Source: Dryocola clanedunensis
Lineage (GTDB): Bacteria; Pseudomonadota; Gammaproteobacteria; Enterobacterales; Enterobacteriaceae
DNA: 64,000 bases
Assembly (NCBI RefSeq): GCF_025215155.1
Contig: NZ_JALHAM010000113.1
Direction: 5' to 3' (one strand)
In this document: one piece after another, positions 53,212 through 62,451 of the stretch
Position numbering within the stretch: the first letter of the stretch is position 1
Layout of the letters: every line of letters begins with the position of its first letter
Made by a program: the position numbers and the translations under genes
The notes under the pieces: model-generated
What the model saw: the letters and a program-made list of their open reading frames with translations, nothing else
The model's database searches: none
What the model was told of the DNA's origin: nothing

Positions 53212-54630
53212 ATGTCTGACACTCCCTCAGCGCGACAAAAACGCGGCATCTCCCCCACCGCACTGTTGGTTGCCGGCGCTTTCTTTATGGAGTTCCTGGA
53301 CGGGACGGTGATTGCCACGGCGCTGCCGGAAATGGCGCGAACCTTTGCCGTAGATGCTGTTGATCTGAATATCGGTATGAGTGCCTATCTGTTGACCCTG
53401 GCGGTGCTGATCCCGGCCAGCGGCTGGATAGCGGATCGCTTTGGTGCCAGGAAGGTGTTTACCCTCGCGCTGGCCATTTTCACCGCCGCCTCGGTGCTTT
53501 GCGGGCTGGCAAATAGCCTGGAGCAGTTTGTCGCCATGCGGGTTTTACAAGGCGTGGGCGGCGCGCTAATGGTCCCGGTGGGCCGCCTTGCCGTATTAAG
53601 AAGCACGCCTAAGCACCAGTTAATTACCGCCATTGCCACGCTGACGTGGCCTGCCCTTGTCGCGCCAATTATCGGCCCGCCGTTGGGTGGCTTTATCACC
53701 AGCTACGCCTCATGGCGATGGATTTTCTATATCAATCTTCCGCTGGGTCTGGCTGCTATGGCGCTGGCGTGGCGGCTGATCCCGGATATTCACGACGATG
53801 AAAGGCGTCCCTTTGATGGCGTCGGCTTTGTCAGCACGGCTACCGCTATGATCTGTCTGGTTTACGGGCTGGAGCTGCTCGGAGAAGAAAGCGTTAATCT
53901 GCCTGCGACGGGAGCTTTGCTGACGCTGGGCGCTGCGGCGCTCTGGTTTTCCCTCCGTCATTTCAGGCATGCCGCCCATCCGATGGTCAGGCTGGAGGCG
54001 CTAAAAGTGCAGACCTTCGGGGTGACGATGTACGGCGGGTCGCTGTTCCGCACCTCCATCAGTGCGGTGCCGTTTTTACTGCCGCTGCTGTTTCAGGTGG
54101 GATTTGGTATGGATGCCTTTCATTCCGGCCTGCTGGTGCTGGCGGTCTTTGCGGGAAATCTGACGATGAAGCCTGGCACGACCTGGCTAATTCGCAGGCT
54201 GGGGTTTAAAAAGCTGCTGCTTATCAACGGGCTGTTGAACGTTGCCGCCCTCCTCGCCTGCGCATTCCTGACGCCACAGACCGCAACGTGGGTCACCCTC
54301 GTCATTCTGTTTTTGGGCGGGATGTTCCGTTCAATGCAGTTTACCGGCATCAGCACGCTGGCCTTTGCAGATATCCCGGCGAATCAGATGAGCTACGCCA
54401 ACACGCTGTTCAGCACGGCCACTCAGCTTTCGGTAGGTTTAGGCATTACGCTTGGGGCAATCGGTATTCGCCTGGGGGAGAAAATCAGCGGCTGGCTGGA
54501 TTTGAGCGCCATACCCGGCGTGAGCATCAAAATTTCGTTTGTGATGATTACGTTGATTTGTTTGCTGGGGCTGGTGGATTTACTGCGGCTGCCGCGAACG
54601 GCGGGGAGTGCGGTCTCAAATAAACGATAA
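53212..54630 (+). CDS. MFS exporter, DHA2 (EmrB/QacA, HsrA-like) family
   Basis: 472 residues, 14 predicted membrane segments. MEFLDGTVIATALPEMA (motif D1), GWIADRFGARKVFTLAL (motif A), RVLQGVGGALMVPVGRLAVL (motif B) and GPPLGGFITSYASWRWIFYI (motif C) mark a drug:H+ antiporter-2. Closest in pattern to E. coli HsrA/YieO. Exported compound unknown. With the isomerase gene it interrupts the azuC-yecR order of E. coli. Confidence 0.85.
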   Translation: MSDTPSARQKRGISPTALLVAGAFFMEFLDGTVIATALPEMARTFAVDAVDLNIGMSAYLLTLAVLIPASGWIADRFGARKVFTLALAIFTAASVLCGLANSLEQFVAMRVLQGVGGALMVPVGRLAVLRSTPKHQLITAIATLTWPALVAPIIGPPLGGFITSYASWRWIFYINLPLGLAAMALAWRLIPDIHDDERRPFDGVGFVSTATAMICLVYGLELLGEESVNLPATGALLTLGAAALWFSLRHFRHAAHPMVRLEALKVQTFGVTMYGGSLFRTSISAVPFLLPLLFQVGFGMDAFHSGLLVLAVFAGNLTMKPGTTWLIRRLGFKKLLLINGLLNVAALLACAFLTPQTATWVTLVILFLGGMFRSMQFTGISTLAFADIPANQMSYANTLFSTATQLSVGLGITLGAIGIRLGEKISGWLDLSAIPGVSIKISFVMITLICLLGLVDLLRLPRTAGSAVSNKR

Positions 54631-54634
54631 AGAA

Positions 54635-54654
54635 CGGCCAGCATCCGCTGGCCG
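54635..54654. terminator. Hairpin between convergent exporter and isomerase genes
   Basis: CGGCCAGC (54635-54642) pairs with GCTGGCCG (54647-54654) right after the exporter stop and before the end of the RpiB-like gene. No long T run. Confidence 0.6.
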
Positions 54655-54664
54655 GGTCTGTCCG

Positions 54665-55303
54665 TCAGGCCAGGATTTCGCGCACGAACGCTTCAATCTC
54701 TTTGTTCTGACAGTTTTCAAAGAAGCACTTCTGGAAACGCTCGCCTGTCACGGCGGTTTTAACCAGTTCTGGATCGATTGCGCGCAGCGTGTCGAGGTAG
54801 TTCTCTTTCACCACGGCAGCTTTAACCTGGTTGAGAATACCCGCGTTGCGAACCTGCGGCTCTTTACGGTCTGCCGGATAACCTTCGCCTTTGCGGCCGG
54901 TGAAGGCTTTCTCAAACATATAGCGAACGTTAAGCTCCGCCCCCCAGCCAAAGCCTTTAGCAAAGGCAAGAGACAGCGCGTTACCGTTGTTGATCTGCGA
55001 GAACAGGAAGGCATCCGCAGGATCCAGGCAGTAGCCACAGACGACACCTGGATGAATATTCAGCGACATCATTGCGCCCTGGCCGGTACCACAGCCCGTC
55101 ACGACAAAATCAACCGCTTTAGAATTGAGCAGAATGCTGGCCATGATACCCAGGTGGATGTACGTCAGGTGGTGATCCTTTTCGTCACTCATCCCGACGT
55201 TGTAAACCGGGTACTCTTTTTGGGCAGCAACGGTCTGCAATTCGTTAAGGATGATGGCGTTCTTGCCTGCCTGACTGTTTTCCATCATCAGTGCAATTTT
55301 CAT
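54665..55303 (-). CDS. RpiB/LacA/LacB-type sugar-phosphate isomerase
   Basis: 212 residues. N-terminal part follows RpiB (KIALMMENSQAGKNAIILNE, then VDFVVTGCGTGQGAMMSLN, NIHPGVVCGYCLDPADAFLF), i.e. the GxGxGxxxxxN anion-hole motif, but with a ~60-residue C-terminal extension (KEPQVRNAGILNQ). This long form includes isomerases that act on 4-deoxy-hexosulose-uronate (DhuI group) as well as unassigned enzymes. In a window with GH88 and GH105 hydrolases a uronate role is an attractive guess, but it is not next to them. CAGGAG precedes the ATG. Confidence 0.78.
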   Translation of the reverse strand: MKIALMMENSQAGKNAIILNELQTVAAQKEYPVYNVGMSDEKDHHLTYIHLGIMASILLNSKAVDFVVTGCGTGQGAMMSLNIHPGVVCGYCLDPADAFLFSQINNGNALSLAFAKGFGWGAELNVRYMFEKAFTGRKGEGYPADRKEPQVRNAGILNQVKAAVVKENYLDTLRAIDPELVKTAVTGERFQKCFFENCQNKEIEAFVREILA

Positions 55304-55630
55304 TCTTTCGTCTCCTGATTGGGCACGGGCTTTCCCGCGAACGATTACGACTGGATAGCAAAGTATGGCTCAACCATACTATCTCGCAAACAGACTTTCA
55401 AATTTAATGAAAAATAGTTTCATTAATTTAGTCTCGCTCACATTTCTGGTAAAGCCTGACGCGGCAGGGCCGTGCGGACTCAAAAAAAGCAGCCATTTTT
55501 CAGCATGAAATTTACCTTAAGAGTGCGTTTTTACGTGATTTAAACGGAAATTTTTTGGCTTTATGCTGTCGCCAATTCTCTGCGGGATGGGCGTGCTAGA
55601 CTGGCCAAAAGTGCTAATCGAGACTTCATC

Positions 55631-55975
55631 ATGTATCGTTCAACTGTATTCATTGCCGCCCTGTTATTAAGCGGCTGCACCGTCAATAAAACGCCCGTTC
55701 CGGTTAAAAGCAATGAAAATGCCGGCGTCGTCCGGCTGGGATTTGATAAATCACCGCTGCAAAATGCGAAGGTCGATACCTTTGTTGCTTTATCTGCCGC
55801 CAGCCACCAGTGCCAGCAGTGGGGCTATGTCTCAGCCCTGCCGTATGGGGAGCCAATCAAAACCTGTAGCGTAACCAGCGGTGCGCTGTGCCTGAGCCAG
55901 CATGTCACGATGGAGTATCAGTGCCAGGGTGTTGGCATGGAGAAATACGTGCGGGAAGAAATTGTGGTGGAGTAA
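55631..55975 (+). CDS. yecR: YecR-like lipoprotein
   Basis: 114 residues with a lipobox (FIAALLLSGCTVNK). GVVRLGFDKS, CQQWGYVSALPYGEPIKTC and MEYQCQGV with paired cysteines match E. coli YecR, a lipoprotein whose transcription depends on FlhDC. Keeps its position just before ftnA. The 311 bases before it (55319-55630) hold no gene and would contain its promoter. Confidence 0.85.
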   Translation: MYRSTVFIAALLLSGCTVNKTPVPVKSNENAGVVRLGFDKSPLQNAKVDTFVALSAASHQCQQWGYVSALPYGEPIKTCSVTSGALCLSQHVTMEYQCQGVGMEKYVREEIVVE

Positions 55976-55988
55976 CCGCCGCCGCGTT

Positions 55989-56016
55989 ATTTGCCATTAA
56001 ATCATTAATGGCAAAT
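55989..56016. terminator. AT-rich hairpin after yecR
   Basis: ATTTGCCATTAA (55989-56000) pairs exactly with TTAATGGCAAAT (56005-56016), loop ATCA, 13 bases after the yecR stop. Confidence 0.65.
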
Positions 56017-56159
56017 ATTCAGCTAAATAATACAAGAAAGATAAATAACATTAACAACCATTCTCATTACGTTAAATTAATTAACATTCTATTTGCAATA
56101 AAGACATTATAAAAATAAAGTAGCGCCACTATTGGCCCTTATTAAAGATGGAGCACGCC

Positions 56160-56657
56160 ATGTTGAAAGCAGAAATGGTTGAAAAACTAAATGAACAAAT
56201 GAACCTTGAGCTGTATTCCTCCCTGCTGTACCAGCAGATGAGCGCATGGTGCAGCTACCACAGCTTTGAAGGTGCCGCCGCGTTCCTGCGCCGCCACGCT
56301 CAGGAAGAGATGGAACATATGCAGCGCCTGTTCGCCTATTTAACCGATACCGGAAATATGCCGCGCATTAATGCCGTACCTGCGCCAACAAATGAATATG
56401 CTTCTTTGGACGCACTGTTTAACGCCACCTATGAACACGAGCAATTAATTACCCGGCAGATTAATGAGCTGGCTCACGCCGCTATGACGTCCCAGGATTA
56501 CCCGACCTTTAATTTCCTGCAGTGGTATGTTTCTGAGCAGCATGAAGAAGAGAAGCTGTTTAAATCTGTGCTGGATAAACTGAGCCTGGTAGGCAAAAGC
56601 GGTGAAGGTCTGTACTTCGTCGATAAAGAGCTTGCGACGCTGGATTCGCAGGCCTGA
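56160..56657 (+). CDS. ftnA: Ferritin FtnA
   Basis: 165 residues from ATG 56160 (GGAG eight bases ahead), the E. coli length; ATG 56148 has no good ribosome site. Ferroxidase ligands are in NLELYSSLLYQQM and HAQEEMEHMQRL, and later YEHEQLITRQINEL and VSEQHEEEKLF. Cytoplasmic 24-mer that stores iron. Confidence 0.97.
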   Translation: MLKAEMVEKLNEQMNLELYSSLLYQQMSAWCSYHSFEGAAAFLRRHAQEEMEHMQRLFAYLTDTGNMPRINAVPAPTNEYASLDALFNATYEHEQLITRQINELAHAAMTSQDYPTFNFLQWYVSEQHEEEKLFKSVLDKLSLVGKSGEGLYFVDKELATLDSQA

Positions 56658-56680
56658 CCTCCAGTTTTCTTCGCCATCTA

Positions 56681-56708
56681 ACAGGCCGGGGCTTCCCCGG
56701 CCTGTTTT
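56681..56708. terminator. Bidirectional terminator between ftnA and yecA
   Basis: ACAGGCCGGGG (56681-56691) pairs exactly with CCCCGGCCTGT (56695-56705), loop CTT, flanked by T-rich and A-rich bases. Confidence 0.9.
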
Positions 56709-56715
56709 GTTTTCA

Positions 56716-57291
56716 TCAGTGCAGGCTGGCGTTCTGCTTGCTCTGCCAGTAGGCAAGGATGCTGAGCGCCGCCGGTTTGATCTTATCAATACTGTCGACA
56801 AAATCCTCGTGGCTCAGGGTATCCAGCTCGTCAAACTTATCCTCCAGACCGTGCAGGGCAATCGGCTCCATCATCGCCACTAATTCGGCCGGCAGCGGAT
56901 CGACTTCCCACAGCATGACGCCACGCATATAGCCAAAGCACCACTCTTCAACGATGGTAAACTCCTGCTCTTCCACTAAGCTTGTGCCAAACAGCGGCTC
57001 ATACTGATCGGGATAGCTGCTCAGGCGTTCGGCAATATCGTTGACGTGCTTAAAGGTCAGCTCGACAAACTTCTTCAGCTCGTCTTCGGATTCCCACAGC
57101 GGCTGATCGCCCTCACCGCCCCAGAATGCCGCGAATGTCGCTTCCGGCCCCACGTCTTTTGGCCCGGAGAGAATGGCGGTCAGCATGCCGTCCATTTCCG
57201 CAACGTCCATCACGGAACGCTCGGTGGCGTGCTTCATCAGCACCTCATCCAGCCACTCAATTTCTTCTTCGCTCAATGGTCCCTGGTTCAT
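56716..57291 (-). CDS. yecA: YecA/UPF0149 family protein lacking SEC-C tail
   Basis: 191 residues. LSEEEIEWLDEVLMKHATER, DVAEMDGMLTAILSGP, EFTIVEEWCFGYMRGVMLWE and KPAALSILAYW match the YecA/UPF0149 domain. E. coli YecA is 221 residues and ends in a Cys-rich zinc-binding SEC-C motif; here the protein stops before it, ending QSKQNASLH. The YecA SEC-C form is linked to SecA/ribosome quality control, so the loss may change partners. yecH and tyrP, found between ftnA and yecA in E. coli, are absent. Confidence 0.87.
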   Translation of the reverse strand: MNQGPLSEEEIEWLDEVLMKHATERSVMDVAEMDGMLTAILSGPKDVGPEATFAAFWGGEGDQPLWESEDELKKFVELTFKHVNDIAERLSSYPDQYEPLFGTSLVEEQEFTIVEEWCFGYMRGVMLWEVDPLPAELVAMMEPIALHGLEDKFDELDTLSHEDFVDSIDKIKPAALSILAYWQSKQNASLH

Positions 57292-57406
57292 CGTCTGGAC
57301 TCCTTATAGGGAAAATGTTGTCGCCTTGCCAGGCGACGCATGTCGGGGAGGATATTAGGAAAGCAGCGTCACAGGCAACATAAAACACGAAACGGCATGC
57401 CCGTGC

Positions 57407-57937
57407 CTACTGGTACGTCAGGGTAAATTGCGCGGTGCTGTTGGCCGGACCGGTGGTGATCGCGCTGCTGGTCTGGTAATAACGCGCCTTATACTTGATA
57501 GCCAACGGCCCTTCCACCGTCGTTGTGGTGTACGCCCGCGGCTGACCAAATATCACCGCCGTGTTCTCGGTATCCAGGAACATCTGTACCCCAACGCCGG
57601 TTGCCACTCCCTCACCGCTATCCAGCCGCATGACGCCGGGTACGCCGGAACCGTCCGCCGTCGCATCGATTTGCGAGGTGACAATCATCCCGGCCGGGCA
57701 ATCCAGATTAATGGCAAAGGCCACCCACGGACTCCCCGTCCCCACGCCATAAAAATCTGTATGTGCACGACGGGTGCCAAGCGGGACGCCGATACTGGTC
57801 GGTGAAAGTAACGTGCAGCCGGAAGCCAGGACTTTGCCGGTGAATTTCATCGTGGCCGCATCGGCCTGCGCATCACCCACATAGCCAGATGACAAACAGA
57901 CCAACAGTAGCCAGAGACCTCTGAAGCTTGTTTTCAT
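57407..57937 (-). CDS. Minor fimbrial subunit (type 1-like)
   Basis: 176 residues, signal peptide (LWLLLVCLSSGYVGDAQADA), then a single pilin domain with one Cys pair (ASGCTLLSP ... NLDCPAG), GVGVQMFLD and the end STAQFTLTYQ, the penultimate-tyrosine type C-terminus. Last gene of the second chaperone-usher operon. Confidence 0.82.
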   Translation of the reverse strand: MKTSFRGLWLLLVCLSSGYVGDAQADAATMKFTGKVLASGCTLLSPTSIGVPLGTRRAHTDFYGVGTGSPWVAFAINLDCPAGMIVTSQIDATADGSGVPGVMRLDSGEGVATGVGVQMFLDTENTAVIFGQPRAYTTTTVEGPLAIKYKARYYQTSSAITTGPANSTAQFTLTYQ

Positions 57938-57947
57938 GGCAGAGTCC

Positions 57948-58934
57948 TTACTCGTAGGTCAGCGTCATGGTTGCCGTCGCATTGGCTTCACCCGGGGTGA
58001 CTTTGTCCTGATACTGATAATAGCGGGCCCGCATCGGAATGCTGACCGCCCCGCCGTTGGTGGATGTCCCCAGCACATACTGAGTGCCAATATTCCAGGT
58101 AGCATTCTTCTGATCGGTGAGCCATACGGCAATCCCCTTCGCGGTAGTGCTGGCCGTAGGGTTATCCAGCGCAACCACACCATTCACGCCGGGCACGGTG
58201 GTGCCGGTGATTGCGGCGCTGTATTTCGTGCCCGCATTACAGGTTAAATCAATGGTAAAATCGCTGTAGCTGGTGCTGTAGCCAATGCGCGTAAATTCAG
58301 ACTGATCATGCTCGTTCAGCGGGATGATCTTATTTGCATCAGCAATGCTGCAGGACGGCGATATAATTTGTCCTCCGGTGACATTAAGCGTTAATACCGT
58401 TCCAAGATCGGTGAGCGCCATCTGGAAAGTATGACTACCGATGTCGCCATTCTTTGGAACGTTGTATGTTTTTTCTAACCTGATATAAAAACTAGTCCCC
58501 CAGTTACCGTAACTCCATGTAGTACCAGAGCTATTCTTTGCGGTTGTCGGCGTGGTGGTATAAGTGTAACTTGAGGTTCCGGCCTTCACCGTGATACCGA
58601 CACCCTCCACCTTTGTTCGATAGACGCCAGGATCATTCTTAACTGACGATGCACCGACCGCAGTCCAGGTTCCTGTTTCCAGGCCTGGCGTACAGTCAAC
58701 GGCAAAAACAGTGTCCGCTAACTTGTTTGTAGAGACTGTTGTTGTGAAAAAATACGTAAATATAGAGGTTGGAGAAGGAGGAACTCTTATCGTTCCCAGA
58801 TTAACTGATATCGTGGCGGCACTCTGTCCCGGCGCCCATGCACAGGCGTAGGCAGCCTGCCCCGATGCCAGAAGCAGGATAAGGAGAAGATATTTGATAT
58901 GACCCAGCTGCCGCTGCATTCCTGCGTTAAACAT
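57948..58934 (-). CDS. Fimbrial tip adhesin (two-domain, FimH-type layout)
   Basis: 328 residues from ATG 58934 (AGGGGAG ahead). Signal peptide KYLLLILLLASGQAAYA; ~170-residue N-terminal lectin-like domain (CAWAPGQSAATISVNLGTIR) without clear match, then a pilin domain beginning at SPSCSIADANKIIPLN and ending ATATMTLTYE. The two-domain form at the end of the operon indicates the tip adhesin; ligand unknown. Confidence 0.8.
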   Translation of the reverse strand: MFNAGMQRQLGHIKYLLLILLLASGQAAYACAWAPGQSAATISVNLGTIRVPPSPTSIFTYFFTTTVSTNKLADTVFAVDCTPGLETGTWTAVGASSVKNDPGVYRTKVEGVGITVKAGTSSYTYTTTPTTAKNSSGTTWSYGNWGTSFYIRLEKTYNVPKNGDIGSHTFQMALTDLGTVLTLNVTGGQIISPSCSIADANKIIPLNEHDQSEFTRIGYSTSYSDFTIDLTCNAGTKYSAAITGTTVPGVNGVVALDNPTASTTAKGIAVWLTDQKNATWNIGTQYVLGTSTNGGAVSIPMRARYYQYQDKVTPGEANATATMTLTYE

Positions 58935-58947
58935 GTAAACTCCCCTT

Positions 58948-61473
58948 TTAAAGACAATTACCCTGCACCGAGGTAATCCCCTGCATGACATTCTCAGGCA
59001 GGCTATACGCCACACGGCACCGTTGATTGTTCGCCTTACCCCATTTCACCAGCAGGTTGCCGGTCTCCGGAATGCCGGTCAGATAGACCTGGCCATCATC
59101 GCCGACGATACTGGCACCCGATGCCGCCTCCTCTGACGATGCCGTCGCACCAAAGGGCACAGGTTTTCCCCGGAACAGCAGCGTCATCAGCACCCGGCGC
59201 CCTACCCGCGTCCGGAAATCTGCCAGCACTACCGCGCCCTTTGTCGGGATCACCGTCTGGGTCTGGGTGTCGACGTCGACATCTTCACCCAGCGTAGTGG
59301 TGTCCAGCGCGATGCGGTTCTGCTTGTAGGCGTTGACGTAAGGCACCACGGCATAGCCGCGCCAGTCAGTTTTTACGCCGTTGTTGTTCTGAATGGATGC
59401 CCCGCTGGCTCCCGGAGCACGCACGATGGCGATGGCATCGCCAATAGGTTGCCCAAGCGTTACCCCGTACTGGTGAGCCACAATGCTCCCCTGCAAGCCG
59501 TAGTTCACCTGGCGCGAGCTGTCGTCATAGTTGTAGCCGGCGCTCATCTCGCCGTAGGTGCCTTTATAATCTGCCGTGACGTTCCCCGTATTCCCCTGAT
59601 CGCGGTTGCCGTAGCTCTCCTGCACCGCATAGGACAGGTTATTATCTCCCAGCGCCGTCCCGCTCATCCCCAGCTGGTGAAGCGTTCTGCCGTGGTGGCT
59701 GGTGTTCACGCTATAGTTTGCCCACGAGTTGCTCAGCCAGCGGTCCAGCGGGAGCTGAATACTGAACGCCAGCTGGCGATCGGCCTGTTCATTCCTGCCC
59801 GGATTTTGGCTGTATGTGTAGGTAAACCCATAGTTAATCCCGTTGTAGCTGCCGCTGTATCCGGCACTCAAACTGCGTTCGTAGCCCTGATCCAGCCAGT
59901 AAGTCTGCTGCCAGGCCGACAAAAACAGCGAGCCGGCATCGCCCAGATTCTGTGTGATATCCAGCTGCAGCTTTTGCTTTTTGTTGTACGTCATATTGTC
60001 CACGTCCTGCTCGTCGTCCTTGCTTTGCTCATTGACTTCCTGAAAGGTGTAAAACCCTTCGGTCGAGTAGCGATATGCCGCAAGCGTTAAACTCGTCCCG
60101 GTGGTTTGCCAGTCGCGGGCGTACTGCAGCCGGTATGACTGGCCTTTTTTCTGCGTATCATTGGCAAGCTGGGATCTGGCCCAGGTGATATCCGCCGATA
60201 GCGAACCGATCGCGCCAAGTCCAAAACCTGCCCCGCCGGCGGCGGAATCATAGTTCGCCGCCCCCAACACCCCGCCATACAGCGTCATCAGGTTCGAAAC
60301 CCCGTAGATCAGCGTGCCCTGACCAAACCAGGGGTCATCGGCATAATCATTTGAGGATCGATACTGCCCGCCCGTCACGGCAAACTTAAGCCGGCCTTCG
60401 CGCTGCATAATCGGCACCGCCGAGAAAGGCTGGACAAAGCTCCTTTCGGAACCATCGGACTCGGTAATGGTGACATTCAGGTCACCGCTCGACGACGTGG
60501 GATACAGGTCCCTGATGGTAAAGGCCCCGGGCGACACGTAACTCTGATAAATCACGTAGCCGTTCTGCCGCACCGTGACCCTGGCGTTGCTGTTCGCAAT
60601 ACCTCTGATCACCGGTGCAAAGCCCCGTAAACTGTCCGGCAGCATATTGTCGTCCGACTCCAGCTGTACGCCGGTGAACTGTACGCTGTCGAAGACTTCC
60701 GACGGGCTGCTGCTTTGCCCCAGCGTCAGCTGGGCCTGAATGGCCTGAAAGTCTCGTTGCAGGAAGCTGTTAATCGAATCAAAATGGCTGCCGCCCCCTT
60801 CACCGCTGCTGGTGTTCCACGTCGAGTAGTTGCGCAGCCGCCAGGCCCCCATGTTGATGACGCTTTGCAGGTTGGCGTAATAGCTCTCCGCCTGCCCGCC
60901 ATTTATCCCTTCGTAGCGGGTCTGCGACCCATTCATGCTGTAGTTGAGGAACAGCGCCGGAATGCCCTGATCCCAGGTTTTGGGATCCACGGCGCCCTGA
61001 ATCTGCGTCTTCATCGCCGCCTGGGGAAGACTCACGTCCAGCCGCAGGGTGTTAAACGTCAACGTCGCACTGGCCAGGGGTATATAACGGCCAATATCGT
61101 CTACCGGCACGGTTGCGGGTAACGCTTTCAGCGGCGGGAAAGCATCCAGACGAACGCCGAACGCGGCGTAATCCCTGGGCGTCAGCTGTGCCTGCAGATT
61201 ACCGTCTTTGCCCGTCACAAAATTAACATCCTGCGAGTCACGGGGTTCACCGTTGACGAATACCGACACGCGATAGTTACCCGGAGCCTGACTGTTCACC
61301 TCGGCGAACTGGGTCAGATCCACGGCCTGCTGCTCCGGGTTATCAATCTCCAGTGCGTTGAGATTAAAGGTTTCTCGAGCCTGGGCCGTCGTCGGCACCC
61401 CGCTGATACCTAATAACAGCTGGCCGGTGATGAGCAATGAAAGGGGCGATCGCCGGAATACCGACCTGCTCAT
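58948..61473 (-). CDS. Outer-membrane fimbrial usher (FimD/PapC family)
   Basis: 841 residues from ATG 61473 with a signal peptide (SPLSLLITGQLLLGISGVPTTAQA); a TTG at 61518 would add 15 residues and cannot be excluded. FNLNALEIDNPEQQAVDLTQF (N-terminal domain), RGFAPVIRGIANSNARVTVRQ (barrel/plug), FTIRDLYPTSSSGDLNVTI, and C-terminal FGATASSEEAA, DGQVYLTGI. Polymerises and exports fimbrial subunits. Confidence 0.9.
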   Translation of the reverse strand: MSRSVFRRSPLSLLITGQLLLGISGVPTTAQARETFNLNALEIDNPEQQAVDLTQFAEVNSQAPGNYRVSVFVNGEPRDSQDVNFVTGKDGNLQAQLTPRDYAAFGVRLDAFPPLKALPATVPVDDIGRYIPLASATLTFNTLRLDVSLPQAAMKTQIQGAVDPKTWDQGIPALFLNYSMNGSQTRYEGINGGQAESYYANLQSVINMGAWRLRNYSTWNTSSGEGGGSHFDSINSFLQRDFQAIQAQLTLGQSSSPSEVFDSVQFTGVQLESDDNMLPDSLRGFAPVIRGIANSNARVTVRQNGYVIYQSYVSPGAFTIRDLYPTSSSGDLNVTITESDGSERSFVQPFSAVPIMQREGRLKFAVTGGQYRSSNDYADDPWFGQGTLIYGVSNLMTLYGGVLGAANYDSAAGGAGFGLGAIGSLSADITWARSQLANDTQKKGQSYRLQYARDWQTTGTSLTLAAYRYSTEGFYTFQEVNEQSKDDEQDVDNMTYNKKQKLQLDITQNLGDAGSLFLSAWQQTYWLDQGYERSLSAGYSGSYNGINYGFTYTYSQNPGRNEQADRQLAFSIQLPLDRWLSNSWANYSVNTSHHGRTLHQLGMSGTALGDNNLSYAVQESYGNRDQGNTGNVTADYKGTYGEMSAGYNYDDSSRQVNYGLQGSIVAHQYGVTLGQPIGDAIAIVRAPGASGASIQNNNGVKTDWRGYAVVPYVNAYKQNRIALDTTTLGEDVDVDTQTQTVIPTKGAVVLADFRTRVGRRVLMTLLFRGKPVPFGATASSEEAASGASIVGDDGQVYLTGIPETGNLLVKWGKANNQRCRVAYSLPENVMQGITSVQGNCL

Positions 61474-61655
61474 AGCCGGGGGGCGCCCAGATGGTGACGA
61501 TGTCTCTTTGATGGCCAATCTCTGTCATTCCCTGCCCGATGTTGCGACTGGCGCAGCTCTGAATACGCTAACCAGAACTCCTGAACGCTGAACGCCAGGC
61601 AACAGTTGTCCCTCCGGAATAATCAGGTTATTCCGGCATATCCCTGCGTCGTGTT

Positions 61656-62357
61656 TTATTTGGTCGACAGCTGTGCTGTCTCCGGATCGCTGATACCGCC
61701 GTAGTCGTTGATGGTCCGCCAGACCACTTTGCCATCGCCTCCCTGAGGCAGCGGGTAGCTAACGCTCCCCTTAGGTGGCACAAGATTGGCTTCTTTAATC
61801 TCTTTTCCACCTGCCGTCAGGCGATAAAAAGTGATGTAGTAAGGCGTGGGGTTAAGCACCTTCAAACGGCCATTGTTGAGGCTGAAACTTAGCTGCTTAT
61901 AAGCCTCCACCGGCAACCCCGGTAAACCGGCAGGACGATAAAATAGCTTGAGGCGAGATTTCATCACGATCTGCAGCACGTTTTGGCTGCCTTCATCCGC
62001 CGCCGGTATCGCTTTAACGTTCAGCCAGAAAACCGATTCCCGATCCTCCGGTAGCGTGCCCCCTGTGCGCACAATGCGCAGAATGTTCTCCTGGTTCGCA
62101 TTTATCCGAAACAGCGGTGGCGTCACAATGAACGGCGCCCTGTCGCCGCTGTCGTTCAGTTCAACCCATGACTGCACCAGAAAAACACCCGATTTGCCCG
62201 CATCCGTCGGGTTGCTGATGGACACGGATGTCTCTTTTTTGCTGGCGTCATAAATGACTCGTGTACCGCCAATGACCACGCTTGCCTGCGAGAGTTGAGA
62301 GGTACATAAGAACAAAATGCCCATCAGGCTATGCCATGCCCACGGTCTGAATCGCAT
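61656..62357 (-). CDS. Periplasmic fimbrial chaperone (PapD/FimC family)
   Basis: 233 residues; signal peptide SLMGILFLCTSQLSQA, then VVIGGTRVIYDASKKETSVS with the conserved Arg, PPLFRINANQENILRIVRTG (donor strand) and SRLKLFYRPAGLPG with the second-domain YRP motif. Holds subunits for the usher encoded next. 183 bases separate it from the usher; nothing clear lies in that gap. Confidence 0.9.
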   Translation of the reverse strand: MRFRPWAWHSLMGILFLCTSQLSQASVVIGGTRVIYDASKKETSVSISNPTDAGKSGVFLVQSWVELNDSGDRAPFIVTPPLFRINANQENILRIVRTGGTLPEDRESVFWLNVKAIPAADEGSQNVLQIVMKSRLKLFYRPAGLPGLPVEAYKQLSFSLNNGRLKVLNPTPYYITFYRLTAGGKEIKEANLVPPKGSVSYPLPQGGDGKVVWRTINDYGGISDPETAQLSTK

Positions 62358-62451
62358 AAATTAATGTCCTGTGTTACGCAAAAATAGGGGGCCAATCCGT
62401 GGCCAGACAGATTCCTTATGGGTGGATATATATCTGTAAGAGCACCAATTC

